Source of the DNA: Epiperipatus broadwayi
Lineage: Eukaryota > Onychophora > Udeonychophora > Euonychophora > Peripatidae
Reading direction: 5' to 3'
Assembly (NCBI GenBank): GCA_028023455.1
Contig: JAQFVV010012507.1
Span: 1,178,001-1,242,000, forward strand
Length of the DNA stretch: 64,000 bases
Shown here: piece by piece, positions 52,103 through 62,927 of the stretch
Layout: each line of letters starts with the position of its first letter
Position numbering within the stretch: position 1 is the stretch's first letter
Program-made: the position numbers and the translations under genes
Notes under the pieces: generated by a model
Told to the model about the DNA's origin: nothing
What the model saw: only the letters and a program-made list of their open reading frames with translations
Databases searched by the model: none

Positions 52103-53904
52103 TGTAACGGAAACGGTTATTTGGATGGTTTGATTTGATTTTATAAATTTTATTTCATTTTTTATTATTTTACTATACTTATTTTTTACAACTTTATTTT
52201 TTTCAACTTTGATTCTTTCTTTTATTTACTTATTTCTTATTTGTTTACTATCAATTTTGCTAACCAAAATATCCCAGCTTAGCCTCCAACTGTAATGGAT
52301 ATTGTTTATTTATTTATTTAACTAACGCCATTACAATGCAAGCAGAGAGATAATACAGATACAAATTTAACTTCATATCTATATCCTTGACCGAACCCCG
52401 AGGTAATACATACATATTATCTTGGCGTTATTTTTTTCGATCAAGAACCCTCATCTGCTGAACAAAGCTAACTATTTCAAAAAATTTAACAAATGTCCAG
52501 CACTTGCTATTTATTTTTTATAATTGGGAAATTCTCACAAACAAGCAGCACATGAATATATTTTAAAATCAGCCTTACCCGTCAATCACTAAATTACAGT
52601 TTTCCCCCCTGTCATAGCTTGGTGATAGGAGAATAAAGCAAGTATATGCAATTTACGAATAAATATGTTTAATAAGACTCACTTTTATATAAAAAAAAAT
52701 ACATGATAACAATAAAAAAAAACACACACTTATATAAATATGTGGCTATAAAAAAAACATAGTAAAACAGATCAAATATTAAAGCTATTTTGAAGTCATA
52801 TTGAGTAGAGTTCTAAATCTATCAAGATTGTTCCTTGTTGATTTATTTACGAACATTAAAATTAAAATGCATGCATGCTTTTTACCTAGGTTTTCCTTGT
52901 AGTTGTTTCCATGGGTATTTCTTTCAAGAGCTCTTTACCATCCAGTGGGAGATCATTCCCTTTTTTGTAGAGACGGTATGTCCTTCACTGTCAGCTGGAT
53001 TGATTTCCTCTCTCAGTTTGTGGGGTTGTTTCTCATTCCAGTTTTTTATTTCTTGTCGATTCTTTAGGTAGATTTTTAAGTTGTCAGTCACAGAAGTGGC
53101 GGTCTCTCTAGCAGGTCAGGCATAGATCTTACATTGTGAGTCAGTGGTGAGATAGATTGAATATGAACCCACATCCTTTAATGCCACTAGATGCACACTT
53201 CTTTCATTTTCTTTTAGCTGTTGCTTCTTCAAAATCTCTACTCGGAATGACCAGATAATAATTGTAACTCTGGTCTTACTGTCTTTCTTTTGTTCATTGT
53301 TTTTGTAAATTTTTAATTAAGGTTTAGATTTCCAACGAATTCTTATCATCATATTTTTTTAATTAGTGGCTGGACTGTAGGTTTTAATTAATTGAGCTGT
53401 AATTATAAGCTTTTCCTTGTTATACATTTTTCTTTGTCCAAGGAATTTAATTAGTCCAACAGACTTTAACACCTCTAATTTATATGGCCATATTGTTTTT
53501 ATATTTCCTATTACATTTAATTTTTACTTTCAAATTTATGTTTATAATTTATTTTAACTTGTTACAATATAGTTTTTAACAAGAGAGAAAAAAACGCATT
53601 TCTTTATGCATCCCCTTCACCTCTCCCACAATAAATAGAAATAACTTTCAAGCATTTGACGTACTCATTTTTTTTTTTAAAAGAGAGAAAGAGACACATT
53701 TCTTTATGCACCCCTTTCCCCTTCTCTTACTATTACAAAAATCCAAAGTAATTTCAACATTTGAATTTCAACTTTTTCTTTTCCTTCTTTTTTTTTTTAA
53801 ATTTAGTAGTTAATCCATTTACCTTTATTACTTTCTAGTAGCTAATTTATTTAATTTTATTAATAAATATATACGTGTGACGACGACTTTACATGGTTGT
53901 TACA
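52103..53904 (-). repeat. Element 2, 5' LTR
   Basis: Starts tgtaacgg on the plus strand and ends gttgttaca. Flanking bases outside the element (atat on the left, atgt on the right) do not give a perfect duplication. A 78-codon frame inside it is incidental. Confidence 0.9.
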
Positions 53905-55370
53905 ATGTATATATATACATACACAGATACACATACACCCATAGACATATATATACAAATCCACATATACATTTATAAATACACATCCATATGTATACTC
54001 AACTTACATAAAAATTACATATATATATATATATATAAAATATACAAAATATATCCAATACACTGTTTTTTTTTAAATTATCTTTTAAAACTATTTTATT
54101 TTTACTTTTTTTTTTTATTAAAAAATCTTTTTAAATATTATTTTTTATTAATATTATTTTATAATTTCCCTTTCATTGTTTCTTATTATCTATCTTGTTT
54201 AATTATTATCTAATATATAATATCTTTTTTACTTTAATATCTCTAATTTTAATTTTAAAAAAACTTTTATCTTTATATCACTAATTTATATTTTTCTCTT
54301 TAATACTACTACCTCTATGCTTCTTCTCTGCTTTAATTAAAATGACAGTTTTTTTCAAATTTTCTCTCTTGTTATTCCTTTAAAACAACTTCCTCTGTTA
54401 TCAATTTTATAAAACTTATAATTCTATTTTAAACTTACAAACTTTTATATTTATTAACAATATTCGAATAATATAAATACAAATACATAACCATCATTTC
54501 GCATATAAATATACACACTAATATCAAATATACATATACCCCCTAAATACAGATATCTATATCCACATCACCTCTAGACATATATATATATAATTCCATA
54601 CCTACATCTATTTACATGTATGTAGGATATTTATGTATATTTGATATTCATATGCATATTTATATGTGAAATGATGGTTATGTATTTGTATTTATATTAT
54701 TCGAATATTGTTAATAAATATAAAAGTTTGTAAGTTTAAAATAGAATTATAAGTTTTATAAAATTGATAATAGTGGGAGCTGTTTTAAAGGAATAACAAG
54801 ATAGAAAATTTGATAATTAAAATTAGAGATATTAAAGTAAAAAAGATATATATTAGAGAATAATTAAACAAGATAGATAATAAGAAATGATGAAAGGAAA
54901 ATTATAAAATAATATTAATAAAAAATAATATTTAAAAAGATTTTTAATAAAAAATTATAAAGATAATTTTAAAAAAATGGTGTATTTGATTTATTTTGTA
55001 TATTTTATATATATATGTAATTTCTATGTAAGTTGAGTATACATATGGATGTGTATTTATAAATGTTATGTGGATTTGTATATATATGTGTGTATGTTTA
55101 AAATATGTATGTGTGTATATTTTGATATGCATATGAATATATAGATGTAGGTATGGAATTTATATATATATGTCTAGGGGTGATGTGAATCTATATATAT
55201 ATATATATATATACGGAATATATGTGATATATATATATATGTAAAATGATGGTTATGTATTTATATTATTCAAATATTGTTGCTCTGATGAAGACTGCTG
55301 GACAGTCGAAACTGTAAGGAAAATAAAGAAGTTTTTAAAAAAAAATTTTTGTTATAAGCAATATATATAT
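53905..55370. repeat. Split palindromic repeat (part 3): rest of left arm, centre and right arm
   Basis: The left arm (53905-54600) and right arm (about 54650-55170) are inverted copies: gtatactcaacttacat near 53994 with atgtaagttgagtatac near 55026; aaaggaataacaagagag (complement near 54365) with aaaggaataacaagatag near 54788; attcgaataatataaata near 54464 with its complement near 54692. Counting the segments at 35522-35708 and 47908-47952, the original unit was a palindrome of roughly 1.7 kb ending on each side in the ribozyme-like stem-loop. TA-rich stretches give meaningless Ile/Tyr frames. Confidence 0.8.
55285..55320 (+). ncRNA. Hammerhead-ribozyme-like motif, copy A
   Basis: CTGATGA (55285-55291), an extra A, stem gactg (55293-55297), loop ctgga, stem cagtc (55303-55307), then GAAA (55308-55311) and ctgtaagg. 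CUGANGA-stem II-GAAA is the catalytic core arrangement of hammerhead ribozymes, which are known in Penelope-like elements and retrozymes. The extra A before stem II departs from the canonical core, and I could not find a convincing stem I/III partner with a UH cleavage site upstream. Activity is therefore unproven. Confidence 0.45.
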
Positions 55371-55502
55371 ATGAATATATAAAGATATGTAAAGAAAGTG
55401 AAAGAGAAGAATGAAAATATATATATATATTACTTTTTATAAATTTCCAAATCTACACTCCAATGCAAAAATTTTTATATAATTCCTTTAATTTTCTAAC
55501 AG

Positions 55503-55529
55503 TTTCAACTGTCCTTCAGTTTTCATCAG
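55503..55529 (-). ncRNA. Hammerhead-ribozyme-like motif, copy C
   Basis: On the minus strand CTGATGA (55529-55523), A, stem aactg, loop aagga, stem cagtt, then GAAA (55506-55503). Compared with copy A the first stem base changed g to a and the partner c to t, so pairing is kept: a compensatory change. Confidence 0.45.
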
Positions 55530-55618
55530 AGCATTTGCGTATCCTTCCCTTTCTTTTTTTTTTTTGAAAGTCAGTCAGTTATAAATTTAAAAAGAAAAGG
55601 GAAAGTTATGCAAATGCT

Positions 55619-55645
55619 CTGATGAAGACTGCAGGACTGTTGAAA
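55619..55645 (+). ncRNA. Hammerhead-ribozyme-like motif, copy B (stem damaged)
   Basis: CTGATGA (55619-55625), A, gactg, cagga, ctgtt, GAAA (55642-55645). The stem keeps a G-U and three Watson-Crick pairs with one mismatch, so this copy seems partly decayed. Confidence 0.4.
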
Positions 55646-55899
55646 TTGTTAGAAAATTAAAGGAATTATATAAAAAAATTTGCATTGGAGTGTATATGTG
55701 GAGAGTTATAAAAAATAATATAAATGAATTAAGATTATTAAGAAAATCCATTGAACATTACTTTAGTTTTTTATCATTTTTCTTTAATCCTACTTTTTTA
55801 CTTTTAACTGATAACTCTTGCAACATTTTTTGGAGCTCTGAAATATTATTGCATAAACAATCACATCATATCTTCAAAATCTAGATGATTTAAATAATG

Positions 55900-57900
55900 T
55901 TAATTAACTTTTACCTCTTTAGCTTCTTTTTGTAAACCACAAAATGCTCTTTATAAAATTGCTGTAAATGTTTCGAAAGTATAATATCAAAAACCCTTCA
56001 TAATGTTAATCTTTTTAGTATTATCATATAATCTCAATGTTATTGTTGCATTTTTAAAACTATTTTCTAGAATGTAATAATATCCTCAGAATATATATCT
56101 TAATGATTCTATGCATTAATCATTGTAGAAAAGCTCATAAAATCAAATGCTTTTTATAATCTACAAATGCAAATTATAATGGCAACTCATATTTATGGTT
56201 TCCTGCTATAACTTTTTCCAATACTCAAATGTGATTTTTTATATTACAACCACTTTTAAATCCCACTTATTATTTTGATTGGCTAAAATTTAATGTTTTC
56301 TGTGGATAAGTTTCATGGGGAAAAGATTTTATATAGACTTAAAGGTCTATAAATTGTATTATCTTTATCATCTTTCTTAAATGATAATTTTACTATTGCA
56401 CTCTTCCAATCATCTGAAGCAACTTTATCATTTAGACATTTGGTATATAAATTCTCCAACAATTTTTTGATTTTTTTATATACTTTTTGTAAAATAATGG
56501 GTATAAATCCATCATTTTTGGTGCTTTTTTTTTCAAGATTTTTTTCTTCTTTATAGATTTAATTGCATGTTTAACTTCTTTATTTAAAATACAAGGCAGT
56601 TCAGAAAATGCACAACTTTAGAGGATAATTTGTTTTCTTGTTTTTTATTATTATATAGTTTTTAATAGAACTCTTCCATGCATTTCATAATGTCATCTCT
56701 CCTTTTTTGTATTAATACCATCTTTATTCTTATTCTAGATAAAAAAAAAAGTGTTTTATAATTTTCAGATTTTTATTCTCTTCTATATTTTACCTTGTCA
56801 ATTCACAATTATATTTTTTTATATCATTATTAGCTTGTTTTTAATACTATTGTATAAAATTCTAGATATTCAATTTTTAATTGATCAATTTAAAAAAATT
56901 TCATATTCCTTTTTTTCTTCATACATTCTTTTATCTCAGTGAAAATTTTACTGGTAAATGACTGCTTTTCTATAACAGCAATCTTTCATGGAGTTTTTAA
57001 TAGTATATAAGTTAATTTTTTACTGATTTCATTCAAATCTGAAACATCATCAATTCTTTTAGTATTTTAAAATAATTTGCAAGTTCTAATTTAAATCCAC
57101 TGGAGTATTTCTCAAGGTTGGGGATTTCAACTATTAACACTTTCTTAAAAGTTTTTATTTCTCTAGTTTTGCATTAACACATATCTTACATTTTACATTC
57201 CATGATCACTTCCTGCAGTGCATCTATTAAAAATATTACAATCTTGAAATACATATTTTCTTTTAGACAAAATATGCAGTATTTACATTTAGATGCTTCA
57301 ATACTTATTTCTGTTTAGCAATTGTTTCAAAGAAAAAAATTCATAAAAATAGTTTTTCTTTTTCTGTGAACTCCAAAATCTGTATCCTCTCTTATCTTTT
57401 ATCTCCATAACTAAATCTAGTGTAGCACATTTATCTTTGAGTCATTTACCATTCTATTATTATGTCCCCCATGCCAATTTAAAAATGTTTAGTTTTATCA
57501 GAAGCACTTTAACAACTTTTTAAGATGCCTCTATTTTTTCACTACAATGTGAAATTGTTTGGGCATAAACATTAATTATCTGCATTTTGTATCTTTCATT
57601 AATTTGAATAACTAATTTTACCACTTTCCCTGATATAGCATCAATATCTACAATGATATTTTTTCACTTTTCATTTATCTCTTGTGCTATCAATATTTAT
57701 GGTTTTGTAATAAACTACATGTCCATTTTAAATCAATTGCTTTTTCACCTTTTCTTCTAATTACCTATAATCCCATATCATCATTTAATATTCAATAGTT
57801 TTTATTTCATCTCATGCAATATTTTCTTCCAGTTCAAAGTGATCTATAGTAGTAGATAATTACATAAAAATATGTCATCAAACGGCAATCAGGAAATTCT
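55900..57900 (-). pseudogene. RTE-like LINE remnant: endonuclease and start of RT
   Basis: Reading the minus strand from about 57650 gives VVKLVIQINERYKMQIINVYAQT (around 57555-57625; shown here as overlapping pieces), the conserved VYAPT region of RTE endonucleases. A degenerate GD(F)N region follows near 57460, then RKYVF and TAGSDHGM near 57205-57225 with the catalytic SDH. RT follows: DDWKSAIVKLSFKKDDKDN and YRPLSLYKI (near 56330-56430), then FAFVDYKKHL (motif A region, near 56160; the catalytic Asp is kept in FVDY). Beyond this it fades. Frameshifts and stops are numerous. Plus-strand frames here are shadows. Confidence 0.7.
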
Positions 57901-58299
57901 TAGCATTTTTATTTTCATCTACTAACCACTGCTTTGAATGGCAGTAAGGACTGAAAAATAGTTTTATCTGTCATTATTGTAAGTATCAATTAAAAAAGTT
58001 TACTCTCACGTACATTCATTTACTCTTAAAATAAACTCAACTGAAATTTCAGTTAAGAACAATCAAATAATTGAAAGAAAAACCATTGGATTTTTTGTTT
58101 TCAAAGAGATAAAAAGCCAAAAATCTTATCACACTAGTTGGAGGATTTTATTGTGATCAGCCTATCCATGCTCATTTACCACAGCAGCTATGACAAGAAT
58201 ATATAAAGTGACATTAGAAATGCACCTTTGTTTGTTTCTTTAAGATCTCAAAGAGGAATGAAAACCTCTGTTTTCAGTTAATAGCAAACTTCTTTCTGC

Positions 58300-58301
58300 A
58301 A

Positions 58302-58335
<34 letters not shown>

Positions 58336-58400
58336 AAGTAGTTGGTATCTATAGCACATAATATTGTTTCAATATATATATATATATATATTATGTGCCC
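58300..58400. repeat. (TA)n pair with TIR-like motif
   Basis: Two TA runs flank attgaagtagttgg and tattgtttcaata, and gcacataat recurs inverted as attatgtgc. The attgaagtagttgg motif also follows a TA run at 62742, so it is a recurring element end. Confidence 0.6.
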
Positions 58401-61400
58401 TTTTGTATGGGTCTCCATAAATATGTTGTATCAATCTATTTAAAAAATTTTAAATTTAAGATATATTTAGCTATATGATTTTAATTTTGTTTATAACAAT
58501 CTTTTAAAAAATGTAATTAAAGTAATTCATGAGTATTTGATATGTGAAAATTGTGCTGATATTTGAGAGAGACATTTCAATGGGAATGATAATAGTATAT
58601 GGTTGGGAAAACTGGCCATAAGCAATACTGCATTAATAAATTTAATAAATAACTGTTTAAATTTAAAGTTTTAAAAGACAAGTTAAAATTAAATGCATAT
58701 ATTTATTGTTGATAAAAATTAATATTTAATAAATGAATATAAATATTTATATTATTAGTAATACATGATAGAAGATTAATATTTGATTTTAATAATATCG
58801 AATTATTATTTTAAAGTTGTTATAAGATATTATTTATTTTTAAAAAATATTTATTTTTAAAAAATGTATTGTTAGTTTATTTTTAGATTATTACAAGTGT
58901 CTGTAGCTCTGTTGTAAAAAACAGATGTTAATTAAAATACGTACACACATGCTTGGGAGTTTTTTAGTAAAGTTGCAAAGCTATTTTAAAAATTCTGTTA
59001 TAAAATTTATAAATATTATTTTGGCTATCATGAGATAAAAATAAAAATAATTAATGTGAAATATTAAATCTGATTTTTAAAATACTGCTTAAAAACATAA
59101 CGAATAAAAATAGACTTAGTTTGTTTATAAAAATAATTTTATAAAAGTTAAACGTAAAAGTTAAGTAAGAAAGAATGTTTTAAAAAATGTTTAATAGACT
59201 TAAATAAATGATGAATATTAATTTAAGAATTTAATAATGTGATAAATAATAAATATTAAATAAGTCATTATTTATTTTTAATTCTGTCTTGTTGGTGAAA
59301 TATGTAAATAAGCTAGCAAGTCAATTGTTTAATTCACCAATCAAGTGGGAGTTTTCTTCCGGTATAAAACCAAGGTTCAATTGTTAGGAGGTGACTTGTG
59401 ATTGAAATTCTTAAAGTATAGTATGCTATTAAAAATAGCTAAGTGATTATAGACGCTCTAAAAATCGTTTTTTTTTAAATTATAAGAGAGTATTTTTAAA
59501 ATAATTTATAAAAGTTACCGATGAATATGCAGTGTTAATTTGTTATATTTCCCTATTGATCGTTTCCTATTAATGCTCAATTTACTATCAAATAATCATG
59601 AGGACATCGTATAAGAATAAAATGTGTTGGAGACTTTATACTGAAAATTTAACAAATGCTGGATTGACTAGCAGAGTTATTAGATGCTTAAAAATAATAC
59701 GTTGGACCTGGTATAAATTTAAAAGCTAATCGTAATTAATTTTTATAAATCAGATATTTAAAAGCATGAAAAATACTTCTTTATGAAGCAAGTATTTGTA
59801 AATTCTAAATTTAAATATATCTTGGTAAAGATATAATATGTAACAGTAATTGTATAAATATTTACCTTGTTAAGTCTTTATGGTATAAAAGACTAAATTC
59901 TGACAATTTTAAAAAGGCAAATAAATTGAAAATTTAATAGGCCAAGAAATACTTATAAGTAAAAATTATTGTATTATTAAAGTCTAAATGCTGGTCGTAT
60001 AAAAGACTTTAAAAGTAATCTTACCTGAATATCTGTTACGGAATGCGCAAATAAATCTATGTGGATATCAAAATCAAATCAATTAAATAATTAAACAAGA
60101 ACTTATAAATTAGAGACTAATACTAAAAATAATAACTTTAAAATAATTTTCCAATAAAGAAGAGAATATGGATCCTATAAACTATTTTAATTTTATTTTT
60201 GTTTTCTGATGGAACTGACTTTTATTTTATTTTCTTTATTTTTTAAAAAAAAAGAACATTTTCATTTTTGTCATAAAAACTTTTAAAGAACACGTGATGT
60301 ACCGGAAAAGGAAGTAATGTTTAGTGAAAATTTGTGCCTAGGAAAAAGAACAATGACAACTGGATGAAAACACCGTTGGATGTTATGTAATATTTTATTT
60401 ATTAACTAACATAAATATTTCATTAATTATTAATTTATTAAAGATAGGAAAGGTACATTTACATTTTTTTTTAATAGTAACTAAATACTAATATAACTTT
60501 TATTGCATAAAGTTTATTTTATAATTATACAACACGTAATATTTTAAAGAATAATTGTTGAGTGTAAATGTGAAATTATTTTGTAAAACTGGAATCCTGG
60601 AGGACATCATATGACAGACTGTACATTGAAGTATCATTTATGGTAAAAATTGTGTAATAATAATAATAATTTGATGTATTTACTATGTTTTCTTTAGATC
60701 AACCAAATGTTATATGATTATTGAATGAATGTATTAATATTTAAATAATATACACGCACAAAACTAATAATAGCAGTTTTATTTTAATATGCATATTTTA
60801 AGTTGATGATATAAATTTAGTACAACGTAATATGATACCCTAGAAATAATTATATGATTCTTTCGTGAATGAATTTCAATGTTTCTGTTCCAATATTAGG
60901 AATTAGATTTTTATTATACTAGTGTAAGTTATTTATTTTTTTTCTTTTAAAGTTAGTAAGAAGTATATAAGGTCTATATTTTTATTTTATTTTTATTAGA
61001 TGAGTTACGTTAATTTTATATAGAAATTTATATTTTTGATTGAAGGCTTATTGTAAATAGATGATGAGGTATAAGAGAGTTTGGATCGTTATTATTTTGT
61101 TTTGAAATTGATCATTTGTTTTTCTGAAAATTAATAAGGTTGAAATGACTTTTTGTAGATATAATTTTTATTAGGAAGGAAATAGGAATAACAAGTAAAA
61201 GTGTTATAATTAAAATGGAAAAGAATCATAGAATTTTATTTGATATAATACTTTATAAAAATTTGAAATTATTGAATAATTTTTAAAACATTATTTTTTA
61301 AAAGTACATATACGTATTGCATATTTTAATAAGACATGTAGTATGACATTATATCGGAATGAAATAAACAGTGATAATCAATAATTGTTATTATACTACA

Positions 61401-62715
61401 AAGTTATATCAGTTGATACATTAATTAATATTTGAGTCATACTGATAATAAATGTAATACAGCCTTATACATTATAATATAAATAATAGTAGGACTTAAG
61501 TGAAATAGCATTTAAATTATTAAAGTTGGTTTATTTACATACATGCTACATGAATGATATCTTACATAAAACCTTTTCTGATATTAATTGATAATAAGTA
61601 ATGTTTATGTAAATTAAAGTCATAAACTTAATTGAATTTTATTAATAAAACATATTCTGAAATGTATAAATTATCTACTTATAGTTATGGAAATAATAAC
61701 AGTATAAAAATCTTGTATTATTATTTTTCTTATTTTTATTTTCTTTAGTTCCATTTAAATGTAAATAGTGTAAATAAATTATTTGTTAAAGTTAATGTAA
61801 ATAAATTTGTTAAGTTGTTTTAAAAGATGTGTTGAATTCATTATTTTACACCACAGCATTTGACAACAGATAATTTGAATAAACATAATATTTGCACAAT
61901 ATGAACTTATTATTATTATTATTTTAGAAGAAACACAGTATTTTCTTAATATAATTTATAGAAATTGATTGACATTAACATATGATATTACAATGGTCAT
62001 AAAATAATTATAATGCACAATATAAAAGTATAAGATTATTTATTGCCACAAATTATTGAATTATAAGATTTTGGTCTATTTTAAAATTAAGATACTATAT
62101 GGAAATGAAAGACATGCATATGATTTATTTATTTTCTTAATGATTAAAAGTATAATCCAATAGATAAGACTAAAATATACCCTAAAGATTATTATTATTA
62201 ATGATTATTATTGGAATAAGTTAGGTGTATTTAGGTTTGATATTAAATCCCTTATCATTCCTATTTACATGAATTATTATTACTTTAATATAATTAGAAG
62301 AACCTGAGATCATTTTAATTATATTTCCTTAACAATAGATTGAGATTTATTTATCTATTATTATTAAAGATATTTCATTTATAAAAGTCATAAGAGTGCT
62401 GTAGAGTTAGTAATGAGATAATTAGAAGTAATAGTATTCTTATGCCATTGAGATAGTGTCTTGGAGAGACATTGACTCAATGTAAATCTGATTACCAATT
62501 GTAACTTCACTTCACAGTCTCATGATTTTATTAAATATTTATTTAATTAGTACTTAATATTGAACTATATTAATTTTTTGATAAGTTTGTAATAAATTTG
62601 ATAAGTTATAATATTATAAAATATATTAAAGATAGTTGTACATATTTTAGCTGAGCATAATAATTTAATTGAGCTAGTCCTATTTTAAATTATATCATAT
62701 ATCGAGAAGTGAGGG
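58401..62715. other. AT-rich sequence, no gene recognised
   Basis: No coding frame or retroelement motif could be read. Weak signals only: ttccggtataaaacc at 59357-59371 (TATA-like), and accggaaaaggaagt at 60301-60315 preceded by cacgtg (60291-60296), which resembles ETS and E-box sites. Without a gene these do not amount to a promoter call. Confidence 0.5.
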
Positions 62716-62927
62716 TACAATATATATATATATATATATATATATTGAAGTAGTTGGATCTAAGTTCGATCCTAGCTTCATGATATCTCACCTGTAGCCC
62801 ACTTCAAACCCTAGTACTAACTGTGAATTTCCGAATGCAATGGGGCTTTATACGTTCAATACATGCTATTTTCAATAAAAAAAACAGTATTATATAAAAA
62901 TATGTTAAAACCAACTACTTTAATATT
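62716..62927. mobile_element. Small TIR element next to (TA)n
   Basis: After a TA run (62722-62743), attgaagtagttgg (62744-62757) pairs with ccaactactttaat near 62911-62924, giving a 180-bp unit with about 14-bp terminal inverted repeats. Inside is aagttcgatcct (B-box-like) and an A-run near 62877-62884. It is non-coding. TA flanks fit a TA-targeting MITE; the internal B-box leaves a SINE origin possible. Confidence 0.5.

Larger units (their letters stand above)
47953..53904 (-). mobile_element. Non-autonomous LTR retrotransposon with gag-like ORFs only (element 2)
   Basis: Direct repeats of about 1.8 kb (47953-49757 and 52103-53904), starting tgtaa and ending rtyaca, flank 2345 bp. On the minus strand, two bases after the 5' LTR (the right one), lies tgggggcctgtccaggat. 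It closely resembles the tRNA-Pro primer-binding site known from retroviruses and many LTR elements. The interior holds two gag-like frames; I see no protease, RT, RNase H or integrase. It therefore looks like a large non-autonomous derivative mobilised by a relative. Element 1 is in the same orientation, but its LTRs are unrelated. LTRs are very similar to each other, so insertion is fairly recent. Confidence 0.85.
55425..55724. repeat. Small inverted pair carrying the same ribozyme-like motif
   Basis: Arms 55425-55575 and 55587-55724 are inverted copies: acactccaatgcaaaa near 55454 with ttgcattggagtgta near 55679; caaatgctctgatga on both strands (complement near 55523-55537; plus near 55611). 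The tail element ttgcattgnagtgtata is also found in the left end of the larger palindrome near 35545, so both belong to one family. Confidence 0.85.

Noticed and set aside
53893-54213. 106-codon plus-strand frame rich in Ile/Tyr/Phe, and 54944-55132 on the minus strand
   Set aside because: They lie in the TA-rich arms of the palindromic repeat; composition explains them.
59357-60320. TATA-like and ETS/E-box-like sites as a gene promoter
   Set aside because: Single short matches in AT-rich DNA with no downstream coding frame.
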